Assembly: GCA_035647815.1 (NCBI GenBank)
Contig: DASRMR010000026.1
Location: forward strand, 38,936 to 102,935
DNA: 64,000 bases
Source: JAAYRQ01 sp035647815
GTDB taxonomy: Bacteria; Bacillota; Syntrophomonadia; Syntrophomonadales; Syntrophomonadaceae
Direction: 5' to 3'
Under the pieces are notes generated by a model, which saw nothing but the letters and a program-made list of their open reading frames with translations, was not told the origin of the DNA and ran no database searches. The translations under genes were made by a program, and so were the position numbers. Of the stretch, positions 39,466 to 48,200 are shown piece after piece; the first letter of the stretch is position 1, and the number at the start of each line of letters is the position of its first letter.

Positions 39466-41095
39466 TATAGCCCTCACCTATTAAAAATTCATCTTTTATT
39501 AGATCATGGGATCCTAATAAATGAGTTGCTTCTTGGAAAGTTAATATTTTCTTATCGATATCTTTAAATAATCGGTTAACTTGTGGAGCGTAAAAATTAG
39601 AATCAGATAAAATATCGTATTTAGTTCCATAATCGATTACTTTGCCTTTAAACATAAGGATTATAGTTTTACTATATTCTGCGATAAATTCCATATCATT
39701 AGATACTAATATAATACTCGTCCCTTGATTATTAATTTCATTTAATAGCTCACCTAACTGCTTTTTTAATTTATAATCTAAACCTCTAGTAGGTTCATCT
39801 AGACATAATATTTCGGGTTTAGTTCCCAAAACAGTAGCTAAGACTACTCGTTGTTTTTCTCCAAAACTTAAGTCCCTAGGACTAGAATGTCTATATTCCG
39901 TTAAAGCAAATAAGTCCAAATAACCTTCTAACTCATTTTTATCAGCTAGATTGCTTTTGATTTCCTCCTCTACGGTAGGTAAATAAAGAAAATCATCCGG
40001 GTTTTGGGGTACATACCCGACTAGCTTATCACTAGCACGAATAAGTTTACCCCGATCAGGTTTTAATATTCCAGTAATTGTCTTTATTAATGTAGTCTTT
40101 CCGGCCCCATTATGTCCAATTACAGCAGCAAATTCATCTTTATATAAAGTTAAATTAACCTCACTAATGCCTAGAGAATCAGCAGTATATTTAAAACTTA
40201 TATTTTGTAAATCGATAAAAGGCTCTTTAGAAGATATAATTTTAGTTTTCCCAGTTAATTCCGCTTTGCTTTTTAAGCCTAAATTGCTAATAATTTTACG
40301 AGCCTCTTTAACATTTAGAGGAATATTAAGGAAATTAGCTTCCGCAAAAAGTCTGGGTAAATCTGGAATTATGGAATAATTATTATTTTGTGCCCATTTA
40401 CAATATTTTTCGGGAGAACCATCATATAAAACATAGCCCCCATCAAAAGCGACGACCCGATTAGCCCAACCTATAAAATTTTCTAATCGATGTTCGATAA
40501 GGATAATAGTAATGCCTAAGTCTTCATTAAGATGTCTAATTACATTTAACAAATCTTTAGCTGCTATAGGATCTAGCTGTGATATGGGCTCATCAAGAAG
40601 TAAAATATCTGGTTGTATAGCTAAAATAGAAGCTAAGGCGAGTTTTTGTTTGCTACCACCTGATAATTCATTAACATTTTGGTTAAGATGAGGAATAAGA
40701 CTTAGGGCTTCACTGATCTCAGCAACTCTTCGTTGCATGACCTTAAAATCTACACCTATATTCTCCATGCCAAATGCTATTTCATTTTCCACTTTAGTTT
40801 TTACAATCTGACTTTCCGGCTCCTGGAAAAGCAATCCTACTTTACTCGCTAATTCACGCCGGCTAAGCTTTCCTATTTCTTCGCCACCAATATATATTTC
40901 GCCATCCATTTTACCTCGGTAAAATCCTGGGATTAAACCTGCTATAGCCCTCAATAAAGTTGATTTACCACTGCCAGAAGGACCGATTAAAACGACGAAT
41001 TCTCCTGATTCTATAGACAAATTGATATTATTTAAAGCAGGATGTGAAAGCTCAGGATAATAATAAACTAGATCTTTTATGTCTACTTTAGCCAT
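39452..41095 (-). CDS. Fused double ABC ATPase of an ECF transporter
   Basis: 547 residues made of two ABC domains. Domain 1 has GPSGSGKST at 38-46, LSGGSKQK near 143 and LLLDEP near 165. Domain 2 has GHNGAGKTT near 328, LSFGEKQR near 411 and LCLDEP near 430. So EcfA1 and EcfA2 are fused in one chain. It overlaps ecfT by 13 bases upstream and the S gene downstream. It drives vitamin uptake through EcfT. Fused EcfAA' forms are known in dedicated (group I-like) systems, in keeping with a single transported vitamin here. Confidence 0.93.
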   Translation of the reverse strand: MAKVDIKDLVYYYPELSHPALNNINLSIESGEFVVLIGPSGSGKSTLLRAIAGLIPGFYRGKMDGEIYIGGEEIGKLSRRELASKVGLLFQEPESQIVKTKVENEIAFGMENIGVDFKVMQRRVAEISEALSLIPHLNQNVNELSGGSKQKLALASILAIQPDILLLDEPISQLDPIAAKDLLNVIRHLNEDLGITIILIEHRLENFIGWANRVVAFDGGYVLYDGSPEKYCKWAQNNNYSIIPDLPRLFAEANFLNIPLNVKEARKIISNLGLKSKAELTGKTKIISSKEPFIDLQNISFKYTADSLGISEVNLTLYKDEFAAVIGHNGAGKTTLIKTITGILKPDRGKLIRASDKLVGYVPQNPDDFLYLPTVEEEIKSNLADKNELEGYLDLFALTEYRHSSPRDLSFGEKQRVVLATVLGTKPEILCLDEPTRGLDYKLKKQLGELLNEINNQGTSIILVSNDMEFIAEYSKTIILMFKGKVIDYGTKYDILSDSNFYAPQVNRLFKDIDKKILTFQEATHLLGSHDLIKDEFLIGEGYNGIK

Positions 41096-41985
41096 ATTTT
41101 ACAACTCCAATTTAGTAATATAGGAAAGAATAAGAAAAACCCTAATATCAAGCTAGTAAATATACCTAGACTAGTGAATGCGGATAAAAGAGGATAATAT
41201 TCATAAGATGACCATCCTTGCATGTATCCTAATAAGGCAAAAGTAAAAGTTAAAATAATATTTCCTAATAAAATGTAATCTGTAGTTTTCCAGACAGAAG
41301 GATTATACATAGTCGGATGACCAGATCCGTATCCTCTGCAATACAAGGACTCAGCAGTCGTAAGAGACCTGTTTAAACTACTAGTTAAAAGGATACTTAA
41401 AGTCGGTATATAATTTTTTACTTTTTCAAATAATGTAGTCGGGGTGCCATCTTTAAAACCCCGATATTCTTGCATTTCATGGATTCTACGGTAATCAGTA
41501 ATTAATAAAGGAAATAAACGCGCCGAAAAGTTAATTATTAAACTTATTTGGAAACCTAGTCTTCTAGTTAAATTTAAAAATTTATCTGGATCTATGACTA
41601 AAGTAATAAAACTGAAAGAACTGATGATTACGAGCAGTTTAAAACTCGCCATTATTCCATAAACTAGGCCTTCTAAATTGATACTTAAAACAAAATCTCC
41701 CCATAGATTTATAGGCCACAAATTAGTACTGCCACTACTATTAAATATAGAATTTATCAAAACTATAATTATAATTATAGGTAGGACAAATTTTAATTGC
41801 TTTTTCCACGCTTTATAATTTCCAGAATCTATAATAATCCAACTTATAACTATAAAAATTGTACCTATATAGAGTGGATGGTTAAACAACAAAGCCATAA
41901 AAACCCAAGTAAAAACCAATATTATTAATACTGATGGATTGCTAAAATAAAATAGATTTTTTTTAGGATGGTAGTCATATAACAT
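41083..41985 (-). CDS. ecfT: ECF transporter coupling protein EcfT
   Basis: 300 residues. Several transmembrane helices lie in the first 130 residues and near the end. A cytoplasmic coupling stretch holds YCRGYGSG, one of the conserved arginine-glycine motifs that contact the ATPases, and RRIHEMQEYRGFKDG matches the first. It overlaps the ATPase gene by 13 bases. It starts 2 bases after the lipoprotein gene, so all four genes are one unit under the riboswitch. Confidence 0.92.
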   Translation of the reverse strand: MLYDYHPKKNLFYFSNPSVLIILVFTWVFMALLFNHPLYIGTIFIVISWIIIDSGNYKAWKKQLKFVLPIIIIIVLINSIFNSSGSTNLWPINLWGDFVLSINLEGLVYGIMASFKLLVIISSFSFITLVIDPDKFLNLTRRLGFQISLIINFSARLFPLLITDYRRIHEMQEYRGFKDGTPTTLFEKVKNYIPTLSILLTSSLNRSLTTAESLYCRGYGSGHPTMYNPSVWKTTDYILLGNIILTFTFALLGYMQGWSSYEYYPLLSAFTSLGIFTSLILGFFLFFPILLNWSCKIWLK

Positions 41986-41987
41986 AA

Positions 41988-42935
41988 CTATTTATTCTCA
42001 GATATAATCGGTAATGCTATTATCTCTTCCGATTCCGGTGAAATTGCTAACCCATATTTGCCTTTAAGCATTTCAGGTTTTTCTATAAGCAGTTCAACTA
42101 TATTTTCCAGAATCTCTCGATCATTCCCGATTATTAACCATACTGGATAAGTGCTATCTATTCCCTCATCATATGCTAGCAAAACACCGCAATTATCTGC
42201 ATAAGTTCTTACAATATCGCCTGTCTCATTAAATAAATGGGTATTTCCTTGATCAAACCATACATTTAAACCGGCCTTATTACTGCTGTTATTAAGCTGA
42301 GCAATATATTTCATCTCTTTTATATTATCCCAAGTGCCTATTAGAATTGTAGGGCCTTTTCTGTCCACAATAGATTTGTTTGTAAGCTCATCAATATCAA
42401 AATTAGTATTAGCTAAAGTTTTAAAGTAGTTTTTGAGATCTACAGCTAAATCTTCATATTCGTTTGTAGTTAATATACTGTTATTTTCACTCTGCACAAA
42501 CGGTTGGGGATAACTTCCAATCACAGCATTATATAAGGGCACATCTGCCCAACTATGATAATCCCACCAAATTTTATCTCCAGCATTAAGTTTTAATTCA
42601 GCTGCACCTTTACTAGCACTAACTCCGTTTATATAATAAAACCATGCTTTTCGACTATTTTCTTCGCCCCCAAGCCCATCAATGCTTTCCACAAACCCAC
42701 CTTGTGAACTAGTCTTTACTTTTGTGTTAGCCTCTAAGAATTCTAAGATAGTAGACTTATCAGGAGTATTTATTGACTGATTAAACAATACTTCATCACC
42801 AAATTCAGAAGTTACTAATAATTCTGCTGCAATATCTTTACCAGGCTCTTCATCTACTGAAGGACTTGCACACCCACTCAACATAAATAACAAAATTACC
42901 AAAGACAAGCATAATATAGTTTTTCTAATTCTCAC
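41988..42935 (-). CDS. DUF4430 transcobalamin-like lipoprotein
   Basis: 315 residues from GTG 42935; GAGGTG stands 7 bases before it, and the GTG at 42944 overlaps that site. A lipoprotein signal ends in LSGC, with the cysteine near residue 22. Residues 40-130 match the DUF4430 domain, related to the C-terminal domain of transcobalamin: FLEANTKVKT, AWFYYINGVSASKGA, AGDKIWWDYHSW. The remaining 180 residues are less clear. As the first gene behind a cobalamin riboswitch and before an ECF transporter, it probably captures corrinoids outside the cell and hands them to the S component. The binding role is inference. Confidence 0.88.
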   Translation of the reverse strand: MRIRKTILCLSLVILLFMLSGCASPSVDEEPGKDIAAELLVTSEFGDEVLFNQSINTPDKSTILEFLEANTKVKTSSQGGFVESIDGLGGEENSRKAWFYYINGVSASKGAAELKLNAGDKIWWDYHSWADVPLYNAVIGSYPQPFVQSENNSILTTNEYEDLAVDLKNYFKTLANTNFDIDELTNKSIVDRKGPTILIGTWDNIKEMKYIAQLNNSSNKAGLNVWFDQGNTHLFNETGDIVRTYADNCGVLLAYDEGIDSTYPVWLIIGNDREILENIVELLIEKPEMLKGKYGLAISPESEEIIALPIISENK

Positions 42936-42954
42936 TTTTATCACCTCAAAAAAT

Positions 42955-42986
42955 ACAAAATAAAAAGCTTGACCAACTCCAAGCTC
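42955..42986 (-). terminator. Riboswitch-linked terminator ahead of the lipoprotein gene
   Basis: On the minus strand AGCTTG, 8 bases, CAAGCT is followed by TTTTATTTTG. It sits between the riboswitch and the ribosome site, the usual place of a transcription-termination expression platform. Confidence 0.65.
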
Positions 42987-43049
42987 ATATTAATAGGTTT
43001 GCCCTATTATATTCCCCTTCCTAGTCCCCAGAAGTTGTTAAATGTAGAT

Positions 43050-43203
43050 TTCGGCAGGTCTCCTGGCTAAAGATCATCCTACTAACTATCCCTTCCCAGT
43101 AAGTTAATACTAGTGGTTTATGATAGGTTTCGTCCCTTATACAGTAGGGGGTACTGCAACAGATTCACACTGTTTTCCCTTTTAAGCCTAATCTAGGCAC
43201 CAA
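43050..43203 (-). ncRNA. Cobalamin riboswitch
   Basis: The minus strand carries the B12-box end GGAGACCTGCCG (43063-43052), preceded by GCCA. Upstream are AAAAGGGAA, a GTGAATC stretch and a CCCCCTACTGT stretch, all in the order of the cobalamin riboswitch consensus. It starts near 43203 (GGTGCC) and controls the lipoprotein-ECF operon, probably by the terminator at 42955-42986. It binds adenosylcobalamin-type ligands in known cases and turns the operon off when the vitamin is plentiful. Confidence 0.93.
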
Positions 43204-43306
43204 AATTACTTATTTAGTTTATACATACTTACATTACATCATTCAATAATTATATACAAGGAAGGGGGGATATTAGATCTGCGGTCAATGTTGGAGAATA
43301 GAAAAA

Positions 43307-43340
43307 CTCCTGGTGCTTATTAAGATATAGGCACTAGGAG
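43307..43340 (-). terminator. Terminator after the transglutaminase-like gene
   Basis: On the minus strand CTCCTAGTGC pairs with GCACCAGGAG (one mismatch), loop 14 bases, followed by TTTTTCTATT. It isolates the gene from the cobalamin operon. Confidence 0.8.
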
Positions 43341-43362
43341 CATTTTAATTTCTTTATAATAT

Positions 43363-44271
43363 TTAATATGTTTTAGTCGTTATATAACTTTTTGTGTTTT
43401 TAATCATGGGGGTAGTATGACCAGCTTGAACCTTAATCGCATCGTGTGTAGTATCGATAGTCAGCCATTTTCCATCTATATAAACTTGGTTCCAAGAATG
43501 ATATGTATCTAAATAATCTTTATGATATCCCTTTACTATTTTAGTAGGTATACCAACACTCCTTAACATAGAGGCTGTTATTACCGCATAGTCATAACAG
43601 ATTCCTTTTTTATCAGTATAAACTGTATCTATATCAGGAATATATCCAACTTTAACTCTTTTAATCTTCTCATAATCATAACTGTAATTATTAACTACAT
43701 AGTTATAAATCAATTCTAATTTTTCTCGATCATTATTAACCTTTTTAACTAAATTTTGGGCTTGGATAACAGCTTCGCTATCCTGGTTCCCCTTTATTAT
43801 TTGTATAATATAAGTCAATTTTAATTTCTCTAGATTATTATTAGCCTTTTTAACTAAGTTTTTAGCCTTGATGACAGCTTTGCTATCCTGATTCCAGTTT
43901 GTTATCTGTGTAGATTGTAAGTATACTATGTCAGGATTAAGCACATCTAAAACAACTTTTTCTTCTGCAACTACTTTATAGCGATTACCTGTTAGTGCCT
44001 GACCTACTAAAATCGTATATTCACCATTACCTTCCTGTAGGGGATATCTTCCACCAGGGACTAGTCGGTAATCATGAGTAACTTTATCTTTACTTATTTT
44101 AACTAGACCTTTTGTTTTTCCTTCTAGTTTATAATCAATAGAAATTATTCCCTGATCTATCTGACTTTTATCGATATGAAATATATCTTGAGCAGATAAT
44201 GCTAGTCCAGGTAATATTAATAGAATTAAGGGAAACATCAAGATAATTCCCATTAACTTGTTTTTTAACAT
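43363..44271 (-). CDS. Secreted transglutaminase-like protein
   Basis: 302 residues with a signal peptide (cleavage near LALSAQ, residue 27). Residues 200-290 form a transglutaminase-like cysteine protease domain: GICYDYAV with Cys near 224, YHSWNQVYIDG with His near 257 and TIDTTHD with Asp near 272. All three catalytic residues are present. Residues 128-160 and 162-193 are near-duplicates (AVIKAKNLVKKANN against AVIQAQNLVKKVNN). The N-terminal part is beta-rich. It lies behind a c-di-GMP-I type riboswitch. Bacterial secreted members act as proteases or protein crosslinkers; substrate unknown. The ribosome site GGGGGAG is next to the riboswitch 3' end. Confidence 0.88.
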   Translation of the reverse strand: MLKNKLMGIILMFPLILLILPGLALSAQDIFHIDKSQIDQGIISIDYKLEGKTKGLVKISKDKVTHDYRLVPGGRYPLQEGNGEYTILVGQALTGNRYKVVAEEKVVLDVLNPDIVYLQSTQITNWNQDSKAVIKAKNLVKKANNNLEKLKLTYIIQIIKGNQDSEAVIQAQNLVKKVNNDREKLELIYNYVVNNYSYDYEKIKRVKVGYIPDIDTVYTDKKGICYDYAVITASMLRSVGIPTKIVKGYHKDYLDTYHSWNQVYIDGKWLTIDTTHDAIKVQAGHTTPMIKNTKSYITTKTY

Positions 44272-44284
44272 AAAAAACTCCCCC

Positions 44285-44372
44285 TTCGGTAACTGGCTGC
44301 CATCTTAGTCATTTACTAAAGAAGGCCCTTTAGTTTTGCGCCCTTAGCTTTCGCTAAATTTGCCTTTATCGG
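44285..44372 (-). ncRNA. GEMM (c-di-GMP-I type) riboswitch
   Basis: On the minus strand the order is AAAGGCAAATTTAGCGAAAG, then CTAAGGGCGCAAAACT, a GGGCCT stretch, ATGGCAGCCAG, and TTACCGA. GGCAAA, the GAAA tetraloop, GCAAA and TTACCGA are hallmark segments of GEMM-I. The position equivalent to the ligand-contacting G20 appears to be G, favouring c-di-GMP over cGAMP. The ribosome site GGGGGAG directly follows, so translational control is likely. The regulated gene is the secreted transglutaminase-like protein. Confidence 0.88.
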
Positions 44373-44474
44373 TGGAAAGTACTAAAAATCTCAATCTGTT
44401 TTATTCTTATTTATATATCACTACATATATATTATAGCATAATCGACTATGCTACAATAAAGTTAAGCACCTTA

Positions 44475-45110
44475 TTAATAAGATAATTTTCCTTTAATAA
44501 TAAGCCGTTGGGTTGGATTTCTTTCTGGATGGCAGGTAATCAAGGTTATCTCTCGATCTCGCCCATTTGCCTCTAAAACCCAAACTTCTTCAGGCTGAAC
44601 ATATAACTTTTCTTCTACTTTATAAATATATTCTGCATTATTAGCTTCTAAGCTAATAATATCTCCTACATTTAACTCATCTAAGCGATTAAAATGTCTT
44701 CCATAACCATAGTTACGATGACCAGAAATAGCATAATTCCCCTTCTGACCTGGCTTACCCATGTTTTCCATACTAGCTGCCGATATTTCTAAATTCTTCG
44801 GGGAAATGCCTTTTAATATAGGTAGTTTTAGATTGATTTTATCTATAGTTAAAATACCTTCTACATTATTTTGAATATATTCCTGCCTAGCCTTTAACCT
44901 AGCCTCTTCCTGTTTTCTAGCAATTCTAGCTTCATCATTCTCGACAGGCTCAAGGCCTTCTGCTTCTTCAGTAAGGTTAGCTGATATCTCTTGCCACTCT
45001 TTCATTAGCTTATCTTGCTGATAATTTACATAATACCCTTTGCCTAATGGATATAGTAAAATTACCAATCCAGTAATAATTAATAATGTAGATACAATTC
45101 TTCTCATCAA
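44475..45110 (-). CDS. Class D sortase
   Basis: 211 residues. One N-terminal membrane anchor (residues 5-22), a charged helical linker rich in Glu/Arg (40-80), then the sortase barrel. Catalytic residues are His131 (SGHRNY), Cys193 (LITCHP) and Arg202 (TQRLIIKG). Single anchor, length and the TLITCHP wording fit class D. It joins LPXTG-type proteins to the wall. The LPKTG adhesin gene lies 180 bases upstream in the same direction, so that protein is the likely substrate. A palindromic terminator and a dispersed repeat separate the two, so expression is probably not from one transcript alone. Confidence 0.92.
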   Translation of the reverse strand: MMRRIVSTLLIITGLVILLYPLGKGYYVNYQQDKLMKEWQEISANLTEEAEGLEPVENDEARIARKQEEARLKARQEYIQNNVEGILTIDKINLKLPILKGISPKNLEISAASMENMGKPGQKGNYAISGHRNYGYGRHFNRLDELNVGDIISLEANNAEYIYKVEEKLYVQPEEVWVLEANGRDREITLITCHPERNPTQRLIIKGKLSY

Positions 45111-45158
45111 AAAAACTCCTATGAAAATATTTAGTGAAACGCTAGATGTAAAACGGTT

Positions 45159-45243
45159 TTGTCATCCTGAGCAACAGCGAAGGATCTTCCCCCCTTAATT
45201 GCAGATTAAAGATTCTTCGCGCTGAGGCACTTACAATGACAAG
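45159..45243. repeat. Dispersed inverted repeat of the TCATCCTGAGC type
   Basis: TTGTCATCCTGAGC followed by a GCGAAGGATCTT word (45159-45188) is mirrored by AAGATTCTTCGCGCTGAGG and CAATGACAA (45209-45242). The words resemble an intergenic repeat I know from other anaerobes. It lies between adhesin and sortase genes. Confidence 0.65.
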
Positions 45244-45247
45244 AAAA

Positions 45248-45273
45248 AAGTAGGCAGAGTACTCTGCCTACTT
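45248..45273 (-). terminator. Terminator of the adhesin gene, perfect 26-bp palindrome
   Basis: AAGTAGGCAGAGT (45248-45260) meets its inverse ACTCTGCCTACTT (45261-45273). On the minus strand a T-run (CTTTTTTCTT) follows. It is 19 bases past the adhesin stop. Confidence 0.85.
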
Positions 45274-45291
45274 AAATCATACCATATTTAC

Positions 45292-48200
45292 TTAATTAGT
45301 TTTTCTTCTCATCCTTAGACCTAGAACAAGTAAGCAAAATCCAAGCAAATAGTAAACCAGATAACTGTTAACACCAGTTTTAGGAAGTTTCCCGCTTGGT
45401 AGATCTGTAGCTCCTAATGGCAGATCGCCATCACCCGTCATTTCTTGGTCAATATCACCATATGGAAGATCCTCATCGCCAGTAATCTCCTTGTCAGGAT
45501 CTTCTGGGTCTTGTGGATCTACAGGTTTTACCGGATCCTTAGGTTCTTCTGGGTCCTTAGGATCTTCTTTTGGGTCTTCAGGGTCTACTGGATCCGGAGG
45601 AATGTATCCGCCACCACCGCCTGGTTTTCTAACATTTAGTTTTTCAACTTCAGTAGTTTTTTCCTGTTTCAATGTAATTTCAAATTCCACTGGTTCAGTA
45701 TTAAGTCTATAACCATTCGGTGCTTTAGTTTCGACAAACTGATATTTTCCTACTGCTAAGTCTTTCAGGCTAATTACGCCACTACTATTGGTAGTTACTT
45801 TGTCAACACTTATTTTAGGTAGCACTTCTTCATATGCACCCGTTATAAGATTTTCTTTTCTTAATTCGAAAATTGCGCCTTGTAGTGTTAGGCTTTTATC
45901 AATATTATATTTGGTTAGTTTTACAGAATGATCTTTTTTAGTGTTGCTAATGGTCAGCGGCACTTCGACTACATCTGTGTCGCCGTTGAGCACCACGTCT
46001 TGTGGCGTCGTGTTAGGAACATACTTGGGGTTTGCTGATGTTTCTGTTAAAACATAGGTGTCATAGGGCAAATTCGTAAACTCAGCCTTACCGGCAGCAT
46101 CCGTTGTTGCCGTTTTGCTTAAATTGCCCGTATCGCTGAATTTTTTCCCACTCTTTATGGTCAAGGTAAATTCCACCCCGTCAATGGGAGCATTGTCATC
46201 TTGATCGACTTTGGTGATGGCGATTTTGCCTTTCCCTTGTGTGTTCTTCATTTCAATTTCTTTGCTTTTAATTTGATCGGCTTTAATGGTAAAATCAGCC
46301 GTCTTACTCGCTGCCCCAAGGGGTAATAAATAATAATCTGGGGCGCCTACTTCCTGGAAATAATAGGTATCTGGCGCCAGATTGCCCACAATAATTTCAC
46401 CATATGCATCGGTTACAAAGGGTTGTGGTAAAGGATTGCCTAATGCATCTTTTACGACTTGAGCATCATCACTTGCTTTATGGAGTGTGAATTCTGCTCC
46501 CGCTAATTTCTTGGTATTATCGACTGCATCCACTTTTATTAACTTGACTGCGTGGACGAGCTTCGTGTTTTTGATCGTTATCTGCTTGAGCGCACTATCA
46601 ATATCTACCTTTGTCAGCGTTTTATAAGCGGAATCAAAGAAAGTATACCCTTCCGGTGCTTTCGTTTCGATTAGATAATAAGTAGTTTGTCCTACCTTGG
46701 TTAGGAATTTGTATACACCACTGGTAGCTTCCGAAACTCGCTCTATCAAGAAACCACCTTTTTCTTGTAAATCACTCCATAGTTCAAAGACAGCTCCTGA
46801 TAACTTTTTAGTAGGATCATCTTTATCAACCTTGGTGATTTCAAGCTGACCTTTGTTCGTTGAGGCAGAGCCTGAGAAACTAAATGAGCCCTTGGTACTA
46901 CTTCCTGTATCTGAACCGCTAGTTCCGGTTTTGGTGTTGTAAGCAAGTTTCGCCTCGTTTTTAAGTTCGTCCCCGTCTGCCCCTAAAAAGTAAGTGTCAT
47001 ATTTGACCATATAGGCCTTATTAATTGGTTGATTGAAAATAATTTTAAAGGTTGACATGGGGTCACTGTCATCGAATATTACATAATAAAGTCCGTCCCC
47101 AGCTTTACCAGGCTTATGCATAATGCCTTGAGTTGGAGTCGATTTGCTTCCTGTAAAATTCATTTCGTAAATTTCAAAGCTATCCTTATAAACCATTTGG
47201 TTGGGATTGGCATCGGCATCCTTGCCCACGAGATCGTTGATAACAACATCATGTAGTTTGGATTGTCCCCAATTTAATTTCATCTCCCAATTCAATTTGG
47301 CAGAAGTGCTTACTTGCTGATAGCCTTTAGTTATCAGTTTTTCGGTATTTTTTACAGTAACAGTTTTTTTCCAAGTGCCAGTATAGCCTCCATCACCTTT
47401 TAAGGTTGCAGTATTATCTACCTTATGATTCGTGCCATCTGGTGCATAATAGTCATCTTTATTTTTGGATTCATACACAATGCGATAGGCATCGCTTATA
47501 GGATTTGCAAACTCGATTGTAAAAGTATTTTCTAATTCTGCTGGGGTTAAGGTATAATCTGTGCCTTCTGTTAAAGCAGGACCATCAAGCACACCATAAC
47601 CACCACCAGATAAATCGAGCTTATAAACTTTAACGGAAGTCCGATCAATCTCTTGAGAATCCGAAAGCGTGTCCGTCAAAACCGCATTGTTGATGGTGTC
47701 AAAATTATAGTTAATCCCGACACTCCAATGGAAAGTTTTGCTTTCATAATTATACTCACCAGTTTTATAACCCTTGGATTTTTGCTGGGTATTGATTTTA
47801 ACGGTACTTGAAGTACAAACTTTTCCAGTCCCGCCTTCACCAGTAGTACCATAGTTTTTTTCACCTGTTTTCCAAGAAAGACAGGCTTCGTTTACATATT
47901 TTTGATCTTTTGGATTTGCTATATCCTTAATATCATAAGCAGTAGTATAAGTAATGGTGATTTTGTCTGTTTTATTTATCGTGTTGGGAATACTTAGTGT
48001 AAAACCACCTCTTTTGTCTCCATTACCACTTATACTGTCTAGATGATTAAGAGTATAATCCGTCCCATTAACCAGTGTTGTTTTATTCCTCTTAACTTTA
48101 AAAGTATCATCGACAATTATCAAGTTTTTATTAACAAAGCTATCTGTTACTTCTATTGTATCCATTTCATATCCAGCAGCATTGAGCACAATTGTCCATT

